Assembly: GCF_019048865.1 (NCBI RefSeq)
Contig: NZ_CP077604.1
Span: forward strand, 186,001 to 250,000
Direction of reading: 5' to 3'
DNA length: 64,000 bases
Source of the DNA: Aquihabitans sp. G128
GTDB taxonomy: Bacteria > Actinomycetota > Acidimicrobiia > Acidimicrobiales > Iamiaceae
The notes under the pieces are model-generated. The model worked only from the letters and a program-made list of their open reading frames with translations, did not search any database and was not told the DNA's origin. The position numbers and the translations under genes were made by a program. This document shows positions 9,224 to 26,276 of the stretch, one piece after another (the stretch's first letter is position 1; each line of letters opens with the position of its first letter).

Positions 9224-10263
9224 AGGCCGTCGTCCTGGTCGGCGGCTTCGGCACCCGCCTCCGGCCGCTCACGCTGACGACGCCGAAGCAGATGCTGCCG
9301 ATCCTGCACAAGCCGATGATCGAGCACGTGCTCGAGCACCTGGCCAGCCACGGCATCAACGAGGCCGTGCTCTCCATGGGCTACCGGCCCGACGCCTTCG
9401 CCGACGCCTACCCCGAAGGCCTCTGCGCCGGGGTGAAGCTGCACTACGCCATCGAGCCGGAGCCGCTCGACACCGCCGGCGCCATCCGCTTCGCCGCCCG
9501 CCACGCCGGCATCGCCGACCGCTTCGTGGTCGTCAACGGCGACGTGCTCACCGACCTCGACATCGGCGCCCTGGTGCGCTTCCACGACGAGCACCACGGC
9601 GAGGGCACCATCGCCCTCCACAAGGTCGACGACCCGTCGGCCTTCGGCGTCGTCCCCACCGAAGCCGACGGCAAGGTCATCGCCTTCGTGGAGAAGCCCC
9701 CGCGAGACGAGGCCCCCACCGACCTCATCAACGCCGGCACCTACGTGCTGGAGGCCTCGGTCCTCGACCGCATCGCCGACGGGCGCAAGGTGTCCATCGA
9801 GCGGGAGGTCTTCCCCGCCATGGTCGCCGACGGCGTGCTCTACGCCACGCCGGGCGACACCTACTGGATCGACACCGGCACCCCGCCCAAGTACCTGCAG
9901 TCGCAGATGGACCTGCTGCGCGGCGTGCGCGGCGAGCGGGCCCAGGGCATCCACCCCTCCGCCACCATCGCCCCCGACGCTGTGGTGGCCCGGTCGGTCA
10001 TCGGCGAGGGCGTCGAGATCGGTGCCGGTGCTGCGGTCCGCGGCTCGATCGTGATGCCCGGCGCCAAGGTCGGCGCCGGGGCCGTGGTCGAGCGGGCCAT
10101 CCTCGGGCGGCGGTCCGTCGTCGGTGCCGGGGCCCGGGTCGACGACCTGGCGGTCCTCGGCGACGACGCCGTGGTCGGTCCGGACCTGCGGGTCTCGGGC
10201 GGCTCGGTGGGCGTGGGCGAGCACCTCGAGCTGTCACCCTCCGACACCACCGAAGGGGCCTGA
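9220..10263 (+). CDS. Mannose-1-phosphate guanylyltransferase-like NDP-sugar pyrophosphorylase
   Basis: A 347-residue nucleotidyltransferase with the N-terminal pyrophosphorylase signature GGFGTRLRPLT at about 8-18, the metal-site VVNGDVLTD, VEKPP and the sugar-binding NAGTYVLE. A left-handed beta-helix of hexapeptide repeats occupies about residues 250-335. The family includes GDP-mannose pyrophosphorylases and related enzymes. GDP-mannose would feed gmd and fcl, which makes the mannose assignment attractive. GTG 9220 overlaps the preceding stop; the epimerase gene begins 3 bp after its end. Confidence 0.82.
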   Translation: MKAVVLVGGFGTRLRPLTLTTPKQMLPILHKPMIEHVLEHLASHGINEAVLSMGYRPDAFADAYPEGLCAGVKLHYAIEPEPLDTAGAIRFAARHAGIADRFVVVNGDVLTDLDIGALVRFHDEHHGEGTIALHKVDDPSAFGVVPTEADGKVIAFVEKPPRDEAPTDLINAGTYVLEASVLDRIADGRKVSIEREVFPAMVADGVLYATPGDTYWIDTGTPPKYLQSQMDLLRGVRGERAQGIHPSATIAPDAVVARSVIGEGVEIGAGAAVRGSIVMPGAKVGAGAVVERAILGRRSVVGAGARVDDLAVLGDDAVVGPDLRVSGGSVGVGEHLELSPSDTTEGA

Positions 10264-10266
10264 GCC

Positions 10267-11223
10267 GTGCGTGCGCTCGTCACCGGCGGTGCCGGCTTCA
10301 TCGGCTCGACCCTGGTCGACCGCCTGTTGGCCGAGGGCCACGAGGTCGACGTGATCGACGACCTGTCGTCGGGCTCCATGGCCAACCTGGCCGAGGCCCG
10401 GTCGAACCCCGACCACACCTTCCAGCTCCACCGCCTCGACGTCCGCGACGCCGCGGTCGCCGAGCTCATCGAGCGCCGCCAGCCCGAGGTGGTCTTCCAC
10501 CTGGCGGCCCAGATCGACGTGCGGACCTCGGTGGCCGATCCGGTCCTCGACGCCATGATCAACGTGATCGGGAGCCTCAACGTGCTGGAGGGAGCCCGGC
10601 GGGCGGGCAGCCGCAAGGTCGTGTTCGCCTCCAGCGGCGGCACCATCTACGGCGAGCCGAGCGGCGACGCCCTCCCGGTCAAGGAGTCGTACCCGCAGCA
10701 GCCCATCTCGCCCTACGGCGTGGCCAAGAAGGTGGTGGGGGACTACCTCTTCACCTACCGCACGCTGCACGGGCTCGACTACACCGCGCTGGCCCTGGCC
10801 AACGTCTACGGGCCCCGCCAGGACCCCCACGGCGAGGCGGGCGTGGTGGCGATCTTCGCCGGCAAGCTGCTGTCCGGGGAGCCCTGCAAGATCTTCGGTG
10901 ACGGCGAGCAGACCCGGGACTACGTCTTCGTCGACGACGTCGTCGACGCCTTCGTGCGAGCGGCGGCCGACAAGGGCGGCGGCCTGGTGATCAACATCGG
11001 CACCGGCGTCGAGACCTCGGTCAACGACCTGTACGGCACGATGGCCCGGGTGGCCGGCGTCGACCGCTCCGCCGAGCTGGCCCCGGCGCGAGGCGGCGAG
11101 GTCCCGCGGTCGTCGCTCGACGCCGGCCGGGCCGGCATCCAGCTGGGGTGGAAGCCCTGGACCGACCTCGCCACCGGCTCGGCCGCCGTGCTCGACTTCT
11201 TCCGGAACCGCCCGGCCAGCTGA
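10267..11223 (+). CDS. NAD-dependent sugar epimerase, UDP-glucose 4-epimerase-like
   Basis: Extended SDR of 318 residues with GGAGFIG at 7-13, HLAAQIDVRTSV, the Ser residues of FASSGGTIYGE and an SPYGVAK Tyr-x-x-x-Lys motif. Of all UDP-sugar epimerases it most resembles GalE-like enzymes of polysaccharide loci. GTG 10267 lies 3 bp after the nucleotidyltransferase stop, so it is the last gene of the 8422-11223 operon. The precise hexose or uronate substrate is not determined by the sequence. Confidence 0.82.
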   Translation: MRALVTGGAGFIGSTLVDRLLAEGHEVDVIDDLSSGSMANLAEARSNPDHTFQLHRLDVRDAAVAELIERRQPEVVFHLAAQIDVRTSVADPVLDAMINVIGSLNVLEGARRAGSRKVVFASSGGTIYGEPSGDALPVKESYPQQPISPYGVAKKVVGDYLFTYRTLHGLDYTALALANVYGPRQDPHGEAGVVAIFAGKLLSGEPCKIFGDGEQTRDYVFVDDVVDAFVRAAADKGGGLVINIGTGVETSVNDLYGTMARVAGVDRSAELAPARGGEVPRSSLDAGRAGIQLGWKPWTDLATGSAAVLDFFRNRPAS

Positions 11224-11307
11224 ACGCGCTCCGCCGGGTGGCAGCCGCGGCGTCGGTCACCCAGGTGAACGACCGGTGAAGGTCGCGTGCAGGAGTACGC
11301 ATAGTGC

Positions 11308-11337
11308 TTGCTGGTGCAAGCGTGGCGGGCCTACGAT
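11308..11337 (+). promoter_or_regulatory. Promoter of the 11345 gene
   Basis: TTGCTG (11308-11313), an 18-nt spacer, and TACGAT (11332-11337), with GTG 11345 seven bases downstream. A complete leaderless promoter by inspection. Confidence 0.55.
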
Positions 11338-11344
11338 GCCTCTC

Positions 11345-11557
11345 GTGCCCCTCCGTGACTCCATCGACGAGATCGACGTGCTGCTCGCCGACCTCGCGGA
11401 GCTGCGCCAGGCCCTCTGCCGGGCCGAGCTCTCCGGTTCGCCGGAGGACGCGCTGTGGGATGCCGAGGCCGGCCTGCGCCACGTGGCCCGCCGGTCCGAG
11501 GCCCGGGCCCGCATCCTGCGCCGGGCCATCGAGCTGAACCTCCGCCGCTCCGCCTGA
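11345..11557 (+). CDS. Small helical protein of unknown function
   Basis: Seventy residues, rich in Leu, Ala, Arg and Glu, predicted to form two helices; no cysteine cluster, signal or membrane segment. GTG 11345 was chosen from the promoter geometry; an ATG at 11336 lies inside the -10 hexamer and is unlikely. It stands alone between the epimerase and the F420 genes. The periodic Leu pattern (IDEIDVLLADLAELRQAL) suggests a coiled coil. No function can be assigned. Confidence 0.6.
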   Translation: MPLRDSIDEIDVLLADLAELRQALCRAELSGSPEDALWDAEAGLRHVARRSEARARILRRAIELNLRRSA

Positions 11558-11707
11558 GCGCGTCCTTCCGGTCGTCGTTCTGACGCCGGCCGAGGGACCG
11601 GCTGCCGGGCCGTCGGCCGGCGGCGGGTCCGGGGACTCGCGCCGCTTCCTGCGCGCCGCCGGCGCGGCAGAAGGTGCCGCGATCTCCCAGGTCAGAGGGG
11701 TGCGGGC

Positions 11708-11745
11708 CGATTGGCGCCGATTCTGCGCAGAATCGGCGCCAATCG
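11708..11745. terminator. 38-bp perfect palindrome between convergent genes
   Basis: A 38-bp sequence equals its own reverse complement. It starts CGATTGGCGCCGATTCTG and contains two GGCGCC sites. It lies between the 11345-11557 gene and the cofE stop at 11766, so bidirectional termination is the simplest role. No T-tract follows on either strand. Confidence 0.6.
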
Positions 11746-11765
11746 CGCCACGGGCGCCGACCGGG

Positions 11766-12505
11766 TCAGCGGAAGAGGTCCTCGGCGGGGTCGCGCACGA
11801 TCTCGGCGTGCACCTCGCCCCGCCGGAACCAGCCCGGGTCGACCCCGCGGATGACGGCCACCGGCAGCCCGGTCGCCTTGCCCAGGACCAGGTCCGCGGC
11901 GCCGGCGAGCTCGTCGACCACGGCCACCTCGGTCACGTGCAGCTCCCGCCCCTCGGTGTCGGTGGTGCCGCGGTAGTCGACGATGGCGCCGATGCCGGCG
12001 CAGCCGATGGCCACGTCGGTGAGCCCTCGCCGCCAGGTGCGGCCGAAGGTGTCGCTGACGATGATGGCCACCTCGACGCCGGCCCGGGCCCGGATGCCGT
12101 CGCGGATGCGGCGAGCCGACCGGTCGCTGTCCTCGGGCAGCAGGGCGGCGAAGCCCCGCTCCACGTTCGACAGGTCGATGCCGGCGTTGGCGCACACGAA
12201 GCCGTGCTTGGTCTCGGAGATCACCAGGTCCCCCCGGCGCCGCAGCACCCGCACGGTCTCCTGCTCCACCAGCACCTTGTGGCTCAGCGGGTCGTCCGGG
12301 TCGACGGCCACCAGCATGCCCTCGGCCTTCGAGACGACCTTCTGCGTCACCACCAGCACGTCGCCGTCCTGCAGCCCGCCGTGGCCGGCGGCCACGGCCT
12401 CGGCGATGATCCCGGCCAGGTCGTCGCCCGGGTGGATCTCGCCGATCCCCGTCACGCCGAAGATGCGCAGCTCGCTGCCCGGCACCCCGGGCTGGCCCCC
12501 GTCGC

Positions 12506-12509
<4 letters not shown>
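11766..12509 (-). CDS. cofE: Coenzyme F420:L-glutamate ligase, stand-alone CofE
   Basis: Adds gamma-linked glutamates to F420-0 with GTP. Its 247 residues carry the CofE motifs VVTQKVVSKAEG, the glutamate-rich strand VLVEQETVRV, and SDTFGRTWRRG. Most actinobacterial homologues (FbiB) carry a C-terminal nitroreductase-like FMN domain that reduces dehydro-F420; it is absent here, the protein ending just after DPAEDLFR. GTG 12509 overlaps the cofD stop by 4 bp, so the two are one operon (cofD-cofE). Confidence 0.93.
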
Positions 12510-14938
<2,429 letters not shown>

Positions 14939-15021
14939 GGCTACCGTTGTACGGCCCGCCCGCCCGTTCGTCTGTCAACTGGGTTGGCACGATCCCGAGC
15001 GCCGCGAGAGGAGGCACCGAC

Positions 15022-15540
15022 GTGGACACGTGGGAACCCACCTGGCCCGGCCGTCCGCCCGGGCCCGGCTCGCTCGGCCAGCGCATCTCGGTCCTGCGCG
15101 CCGACCGCGGCTGGACCCAGCAGCAGCTCGCCGACCGCCTCGGCATCTCCCGGGTGGCCGTGAGCCACCTCGAGACCGACCTGAACACCCCGTCGGAGCG
15201 CACCGTCGCCATCCTCGCCGGCCTGTTCCGCATGGAGCCCCACGACCTGGTGGCGGGGACGTCGTACCCCACGGCCAAGTCCGACCGGCTGCCGCTCGTG
15301 GTCACCCGGTGGACCGAGGTCGAGCACCAGCTCGCCCTGCTCGAGCGCGACCTGTGGTGGCTCGACGGGGGAGGCGCAGCGTCGGCCCCGCCCGTCGCGG
15401 CGGGCGCCGCCGAGCAGGTCCTGGCCACCTGGGAGGCCGACCTCGCCAAGCTGGCGGACCGGGTCCTCGACCCCGCCGACGCCGCCCTGCTGGCCGAGGC
15501 CCGCCGCGTGGTGGCCGACCGCCGCCGCACCGCCCGCTGA
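15022..15540 (+). CDS. XRE-family DNA-binding regulator
   Basis: 172 residues with an N-terminal Cro/C1-type helix-turn-helix (about 20-75): RISVLRADRGWTQQQLADRL, then GISRVAVSHLETDLNTPSE. The C-terminal half is a helical region with a Trp pair and no recognised ligand domain. GTG 15022 has a good ribosome site (GAGGAGG, 7 nt). It is divergent from gmd across an 83-bp gap and so may regulate gmd or itself; target unknown. Confidence 0.83.
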   Translation: MDTWEPTWPGRPPGPGSLGQRISVLRADRGWTQQQLADRLGISRVAVSHLETDLNTPSERTVAILAGLFRMEPHDLVAGTSYPTAKSDRLPLVVTRWTEVEHQLALLERDLWWLDGGGAASAPPVAAGAAEQVLATWEADLAKLADRVLDPADAALLAEARRVVADRRRTAR

Positions 15541-15604
15541 GGCCACGCCGGCTCCTCCCGGGGCCGGGTGAGCAGGCCGTGGGGGCGGGGCCACCGCGTC
15601 CGCC

Positions 15605-15633
15605 TTGATCGAACAGGTGTTCGGCGCGATGCT
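15605..15633 (+). promoter_or_regulatory. SOS promoter of dnaE2 with LexA box
   Basis: The 16-mer TCGAACAGGTGTTCGG at 15609-15624 matches the actinobacterial LexA box TCGAAC-N4-GTTCGA in 11 of 12 fixed positions. It lies between a TTGATC -35 (15605-15610) and a GATGCT -10 (15628-15633), 17 nt apart. LexA bound there would block RNA polymerase. Confidence 0.8.
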
Positions 15634-15640
15634 CGCTCGG

Positions 15641-19571
<3,931 letters not shown>

Positions 19572-19630
19572 CCCCGGGTGCCGGGCGGATCGGCGGCCGG
19601 GTTGTCACCCCCGGCTGGGAGGATGGGGCC

Positions 19631-21736
<2,106 letters not shown>

Positions 21737-21781
21737 CCCTGCCGGCGCGCACGGTCGGCGGTGCCCGCCACGCCGGTCACC

Positions 21782-21787
21782 TACCGT
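21782..21787 (+). promoter_or_regulatory. -10 hexamer TACCGT
   Basis: TACCGT, 6 nt, then GTG 21794; used to choose that start over the codon at 21761. Confidence 0.5.
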
Positions 21788-21793
21788 GCCGGG

Positions 21794-22834
21794 GTGCCCG
21801 TCCGCTGCGTCGCCTTCGATGCCGAGGACTGCTTCGACGAGGTCGAGGCGGTCTTCGACGAGCTGCACGGCCGCTACGTGCTGGGCCTGGTGACCAACGG
21901 CAGCACGTCGCCGGACCGCAGCCCGCTGGCCGGCCGGTTCGACTTCCGCCTGGCCGCCGCCGAGCTCGGCATCCGCAAGCCCGACCGCCGCATGTTCACC
22001 ACGGCGGCCGCCGCCGCCGGCTGCCACCCCACCGAGCTGGTCTCCGTCGGCGGCCAGCCCGACCACGACGTCGCCGCCCCGCAGGCCGCCGGCTGCCGAG
22101 CGGTGTGGCTGAACCGCACCGGCGTCGCCTGCCCTCCCGGCATCGTCCCCGACGCCACCATCTCCGACCTGGCCGAGCTGCCGGCGGTGCTGGCCCGGTT
22201 CGACGCCGAGGACGCCGAGGCCCTCGGCGCCGTGGGCGTGGGCCCGCACCCCGAGCCGTGGCCCGACGACGCCCGCCTCGACCCCGACCTGCTGGCGGCC
22301 GGTGACCGCCGCAACGTGGCCGACCGCTACCGCTGGTGGCGCGAGGACGCCATCGTCGAGGACCTGGCCGCCCACCAGCACCCGTTCCACGTGGCCGTCG
22401 AGAACTGGCGCCACGACCGCAACATCGGCGCCGTGGTGCGCAACGCCAACGCCTTCGGCGCCGCCGGCGTGCACATCGTCGGTCGGCGGCGCTGGAACCG
22501 GCGCGGCGCCATGGCCACCGACCGCTACCTCCCGGTCCACCGCCACGACACGGTCGGCGCGCTGCTGGCCTGGGCGCGGGTCGAAGGCCTGGCCGTGGTG
22601 GGGATCGACAACGTGGCCGGCTCGACGCCGATCGAGGGGACCGACCTGCCGGAGCGCTGCGTGCTGCTGTTCGGCCAGGAGGGCCCCGGCCTGTCGGCCG
22701 CTGCGCTCGCTGCGGCCGACGAGGTGCGCGCCATCGCCCAGTACGGCTCCACCCGGTCGATCAACGCGGGGGTGGCCAGCGGCATCGCCATGCACGCCTG
22801 GATCCGGGCCCACGCCGGCGCGCCCCCGACCTAG
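21794..22834 (+). CDS. Fusion of a capless HAD-like domain with a SpoU (TrmH-type) RNA 2'-O-methyltransferase
   Basis: 346 residues. Residues 1-130 look like a HAD phosphatase core: FDAED near the start, LVTNGS (motif II), IRKPDRRMF (motif III Lys) and a motif-IV-like VGGQPDHDVAAPQAAGC. But motif I lacks the second Asp and only about 18 residues separate it from motif II, so the cap is missing. From about residue 190 it is a SPOUT methyltransferase: NIGAVVRNANAFG, LLFGQEGPGLS and SINAGVASGIAMH, the knot motifs that bind AdoMet. The methylase half is probably active on rRNA or tRNA; the HAD half is probably not a phosphatase. Confidence 0.82.
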   Translation: MPVRCVAFDAEDCFDEVEAVFDELHGRYVLGLVTNGSTSPDRSPLAGRFDFRLAAAELGIRKPDRRMFTTAAAAAGCHPTELVSVGGQPDHDVAAPQAAGCRAVWLNRTGVACPPGIVPDATISDLAELPAVLARFDAEDAEALGAVGVGPHPEPWPDDARLDPDLLAAGDRRNVADRYRWWREDAIVEDLAAHQHPFHVAVENWRHDRNIGAVVRNANAFGAAGVHIVGRRRWNRRGAMATDRYLPVHRHDTVGALLAWARVEGLAVVGIDNVAGSTPIEGTDLPERCVLLFGQEGPGLSAAALAAADEVRAIAQYGSTRSINAGVASGIAMHAWIRAHAGAPPT

Positions 22835-22837
22835 CGT
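22832..22837 (+). promoter_or_regulatory. -10 hexamer TAGCGT sharing the upstream stop codon
   Basis: TAGCGT, 7 nt, then ATG 22845. Its first three bases are the stop codon of the methyltransferase gene. Confidence 0.5.
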
Positions 22838-22844
22838 GGCCGCC

Positions 22845-23228
22845 ATGGGCAAGCGCTACGACCCCGAAGCGGTCCGCGACCGGCTGCGGGCCTTCGCCCT
22901 CGCCCTGCCCGACAGCGTGCTCGAGCACCCGTGGGACAGCGACGTCGTCAAGACCAACGGCGGCAAGAAGATCTTCGTCTTCCTCGGCCACAACGACCCG
23001 GAGTACCCGCCCCAGATCGGCGTGAAGCTGGTGGAGTCCCACGAGCAGGCCCTGCAGGGCGAGGGCGCCGAGCCGAGCGGCTACGGCTTGGGCAAGGCGG
23101 GGTGGGTGTCGATCAAGCTCCGGGCCGGGGCGCCGCCGGTGGGGGTGCTGGAGGACTGGGTGGAGGAGAGCTACCGGCAGGTCGCGCTCAAGCGCAACGT
23201 CAAGGAGCTCGACGCCCGCGGCGCGTGA
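22845..23228 (+). CDS. YjbR/MmcQ-family protein
   Basis: 127 residues of the YjbR (DUF419) fold, a small DNA-binding-like or CyaY-like domain whose role is not settled. Typical parts are ALPDSVLEHPWDSDVVK, KIFVFLG and the C-terminal WVEESYRQVALKR. Leaderless start at ATG 22845. Its 3' end overlaps the convergent lipoprotein gene by 29 bp. Confidence 0.82.
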   Translation: MGKRYDPEAVRDRLRAFALALPDSVLEHPWDSDVVKTNGGKKIFVFLGHNDPEYPPQIGVKLVESHEQALQGEGAEPSGYGLGKAGWVSIKLRAGAPPVGVLEDWVEESYRQVALKRNVKELDARGA

Positions 23229-23787
23229 GCCGCCGCACCAGCAGGAGCGCGCTGCCGGCCACCGCCGCCACCACGAGCCCGGTGAGCAGCGCGTCGACGA
23301 AGGTGACCTTCGGGCACGGGGTGGGGCTGTCGACCCAGGTGGCGAACTCCAGCTCCTGGCCGGCCACCTGCACCCTGCCCTGGCGCAGGTCCTGGACCTT
23401 GAAGCCCGGCCCGCCCCACTCGGTGCCGTCGGTGGCGGTGGCCTCGAAGGAGTAGCGCTGGTCCTCGTCGAGCGCGCCGCCGGGCCGACGGTCGGTGATG
23501 CGGTAGCCGGGGTAGCGCTCCACCACCGGCAGGTCGAGCACCGCCGGCTGGGTGCGATCCACGTAGCGCGCCTCCCAGACCGGGTGGTCGACGTCATCGC
23601 TGCCGTAGAGGGCGAGGCGGCGGATGCCGAGGCCGGCGTCGTCCTGGCACGGCTTGTAGGCCACGACCACGGCCCGGTCCACCCGGGTGACCCCGGTGGC
23701 TGGCGCGCGCGACGAGCAGCCGGCCAGGCCCAGCGCGGCCACGGCGGGAGCGAGCAGGACCAGGGCCCCGTGGCGACGGTGGCGCAC
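23200..23787 (-). CDS. Lipoprotein with C-terminal membrane segment, unknown function
   Basis: 195 residues. Signal sequence GALVLLAPAVAALGLAGC with a lipobox Cys, then an extracytoplasmic beta-rich domain of about 130 residues, then one membrane segment (LTGLVVAAVAGSALLLV) and a basic RRLTRRGRR tail. Lipid anchor plus a C-terminal helix is an unusual double attachment. GTG 23787 is the only plausible start before the signal peptide. It is convergent with YjbR and divergent from the 23888 gene. No family recognised. Confidence 0.65.
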   Translation of the reverse strand: MRHRRHGALVLLAPAVAALGLAGCSSRAPATGVTRVDRAVVVAYKPCQDDAGLGIRRLALYGSDDVDHPVWEARYVDRTQPAVLDLPVVERYPGYRITDRRPGGALDEDQRYSFEATATDGTEWGGPGFKVQDLRQGRVQVAGQELEFATWVDSPTPCPKVTFVDALLTGLVVAAVAGSALLLVRRLTRRGRRAP

Positions 23788-23875
23788 CGGACCATGGTGG
23801 CCGACGCGGTGGCGACGGGCCCGGACCGTCGGCGCGACGGTGGCGGCCGCCTTGGCCCGGGCGGCCTCTGCTCCG

Positions 23876-23881
23876 TAGCTT
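23876..23881 (+). promoter_or_regulatory. -10 hexamer TAGCTT
   Basis: TAGCTT, 6 nt, then GTG 23888; leaderless arrangement. Confidence 0.5.
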
Positions 23882-23887
23882 CTAGCG

Positions 23888-24632
23888 GTGGCCAACAAGC
23901 GCGAGACGTCCAGCCAGCGGCGGCAGCGGGAGAACCGGGCGCGGCGCGCCGCCCTCGAGGCTCGCACCAAGGGTGCCCCCGCTCGTCCCTCCCGCGTGGC
24001 CCCGGCCACCGCCGAGAAGCTGGCCAAGGCGTCGTCGGCCAAGCCGGCAGCCGGTGGGACGGCCAAGGCCGACCCCAAGGCGGCCACCACGCGCTCGGGC
24101 CGGCCGCGCCGCGAGCGCCCCCCGAAGCCCGGCGGCGCGCCGGTCGACATCGCCACCCTCGAGGGCAGCTGGCCTCGCAAGGTGATGCAGGTCCCCGGCG
24201 GGCTCCAGGCCCTCATGGGCGCCGCCCTCGTGGTCTTCGTGTCGCTGATGATCTCGTTCACCAAGACCTACGTGCCCGACGGCGCCAAGAAGGGCGCCAA
24301 GCCCACGCTGACCGCCCTCGAAGTTCTACGGCACCGGCAAGGCCCTCTTGATCATCGCCATCCCGGCGCTCACTGCCTTCATCGCGGCCGGGCTCTCGCT
24401 CACCAAGCACCGCCGCCGCATCTGGTTCCTCGCCGCCGCCATCATCGGCGTCGTGAGCGGTGGCCTGTCGATCCTCTACCTGTTCGTGGCCGGCACGTTC
24501 GGCTGGGCCTACTTCCGGGCCAACAAGGTCGAGGGCCCGCCGGAGCCGCTCTTCAAGCGCAAGCCGCGCGAAGCAGCAGCGGCCGACGACGTGGCCGACG
24601 ACGCCGACGCGTCGCCCTCCGCGGCGAGCTGA
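23888..24632 (+). CDS. Four-helix membrane protein of unknown function (apparent frameshift)
   Basis: A basic cytoplasmic N-terminus of about 100 residues (Arg/Lys/Ala/Pro rich) precedes hydrophobic segments at MGAALVVFVSLMISF, LLIIAIPALTAFIAAG, IWFLAAAIIGVVSGG and LSILYLFVAGTFGWAYF; the protein ends in an acidic Ala/Asp tail. The frame breaks at CTCGAAGTTC (24317-24326): removing one A gives ALEFYGTGKALLIIAI and a 247-residue protein. The same ten bases break gmd. Leaderless GTG start. No functional motif seen. Confidence 0.68.
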
Positions 24633-25063
24633 CGCGGTGGCCGCCCGGTGGACACGGGGCGGCTAGCACCCCAACCCGCGACATACAAGGGTTGACCTCG
24701 CCGCGCCCTGGGAGGATGGTGGGGGTGCGCCGGAACAGACCCCCGGCAGCACGGAACGAAACGCCACACTCGCTCAATCGAGGAGGTCGGGAAACACCGT
24801 GAAGATCGCACGCCACCTGGAGCGCTCGCCTCCGGGCCTGATCTAGGCAACCCAAAACGGTCCTCGGACCGGCATCGCCACCCGTTCCCATCACGGACCG
24901 CGGATGCGCTTCGGAGCGGACGCTCAGCGCCCTCTTTGCTCGCCACCGGGCCCGTCCACACATGCGGCGGGCGCGATCCTGGACCTCGTCGACCGTCACC
25001 TGGACCTCCCGCCGTCTGACCCCTCACGGGTCGGGCGGCGGGAGGTTCGCGTCGGGCCAGGGC
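24633..25063. other. 431-bp gap with no confident gene
   Basis: The gap contains TTGACC (near 24693), a GGGGGT/ACCCCC hairpin at about 24721-24745, a CTCG/CGAG hairpin, and a short open frame with a strong Shine-Dalgarno (entered separately). I see no tRNA T-loop, RNase P, SRP or tmRNA signature. The arrangement resembles a transcribed leader, yet no plus-strand gene follows it closely. Confidence 0.4.
24799..24846 (+). CDS. Possible 15-residue leader peptide
   Basis: GAGGAGG at 24780-24786, 12 nt, then GTG and 14 more codons to TAG; it would encode VKIARHLERSPPGLI. The ribosome site is the strongest in its area, but the peptide has no run of one amino acid typical of attenuators and no co-directional gene follows. 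Speculative. Confidence 0.22.
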   Translation: MKIARHLERSPPGLI

Positions 25064-26214
25064 TCAGGTCGGCGGCACCGGGGGCAAGGGCGCCGGCTCG
25101 ACCGGGCCGGGCGGCGGGGGCGGGGGAGCGGTGGGGATCTCGACCACCGGCGGGGGCACGACCGCCTCGCCGATGGGCTTGGCCGCCTCGGCCGCCCGGA
25201 TGCGATCCGATGCCGCCAGGTGGTCGGCCAGGCCGGCCTTGCTGGCCGTGGACCGCGTGGCGCGAGCGGCGTCGCCGCCGTCGTCGCCCGCGAAGAGCTC
25301 GGCCACCGCCGCCAGGCCGCCGAGGCCGCTCGCGAAGTCGGCGGGCAGGAAGATCTTGGTGGCGTTGCCGTTGGCGATGCGGCCCAGGGTCTCGAGGTAC
25401 TTGATGGCCAGCAGGTCCGGCGACGGGTTGCCGGCGTGGATGGCGTCGTAGACGGTGGTGATGGCCAGGGCCTCACCCTCGGCCACGGTGAGCTGCCGGA
25501 AGCGCTCCGCCTCGGCTCGGGCCTTGGTGGCCTCGGCGTCGCCCTGGGCCTGCAGGATCTGGCGCTGCCGCTCGCCCTCGGCCCGCAGGATGGCCGACTC
25601 CTTCTCGCCCTCGGCGGTGGTGACCGAGGCGGAGCGGCGGCCGTCGGCTTCGGTGACGACGGCTCGCCGGGTGCGCTCGGCCTTCATCTGCTCGTGCATG
25701 GCGTGCATGACGTCCGGTGGCGGGTCGATGCGCTGGATCTCCACCCGGACCACGCGGACGCCCCACTTGTCGGTGGCGTCGTCGAGGATGTCGCGCAGGC
25801 CGTGGTTGATGGTGTCCCGGCTGGTGAGCGCCTGGTCGAGCTGCATGTCGCCCACCACGTTGCGGAGGTTGGTCTGGGCCAGCTTGGTGACGGCGAGGAT
25901 GAAGTTGGCCACGTTGTAGACGAGGCGCTGCGGGTCGGTGGGCTCGTAGTAGACGACGGCGTCGACCGAGACGACCACGTTGTCGGAGGTGATGACCTCC
26001 TGCGGCGGCACGTCCACCACCTGCTCGCGCATGTCGACCAGCCGGATCTTGTCGGCGAACGGCAGGATCACCCGCAGGCCGGGGTCGAGCGTCTCGCTGT
26101 ACTTGCCGAGCCGCTCCTTCACCCCCGCTGGAAGGGCTGGACGATCTTCACGGCGCTCGCCGCGAAGATGAACAGGAACAGGGCGAGGATCGCCAGGGCG
26201 ACGACGATGGCCAT
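25064..26214 (-). CDS. SPFH/Band 7 (stomatin-like, QmcA type) membrane scaffold protein (apparent frameshift)
   Basis: One N-terminal membrane segment ([19 protein letters not shown]), a Band 7 domain (about 25-200: [36 protein letters not shown]), an Ala/Glu-rich coiled coil ([18 protein letters not shown]) and a Pro-rich tail. Such proteins form microdomain scaffolds in the membrane. The frame breaks at a five-C run at 26122-26126; one more base gives the usual [12 protein letters not shown] and a 383-residue protein. NfeD lies just upstream on the same strand, the usual partner. Confidence 0.88.
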
Positions 26215-26276
26215 GGGGGGTCTCCGGTCGGTCGGGGTCGTTCGGGGGTCGAGCTGGTGGGCGGGGCGGGTGGCCT

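Noticed and set aside
24700..24850. Riboswitch or housekeeping RNA
   Set aside because: No signature of cobalamin, c-di-AMP, SRP, RNase P or tmRNA could be matched, and no co-directional gene follows.
24553..24999. Minus-strand open frame with GTG at about 24999 after a GGGAGG site
   Set aside because: Composition is irregular, it runs into the end of the membrane-protein gene on the other strand, and it has no recognisable domain.
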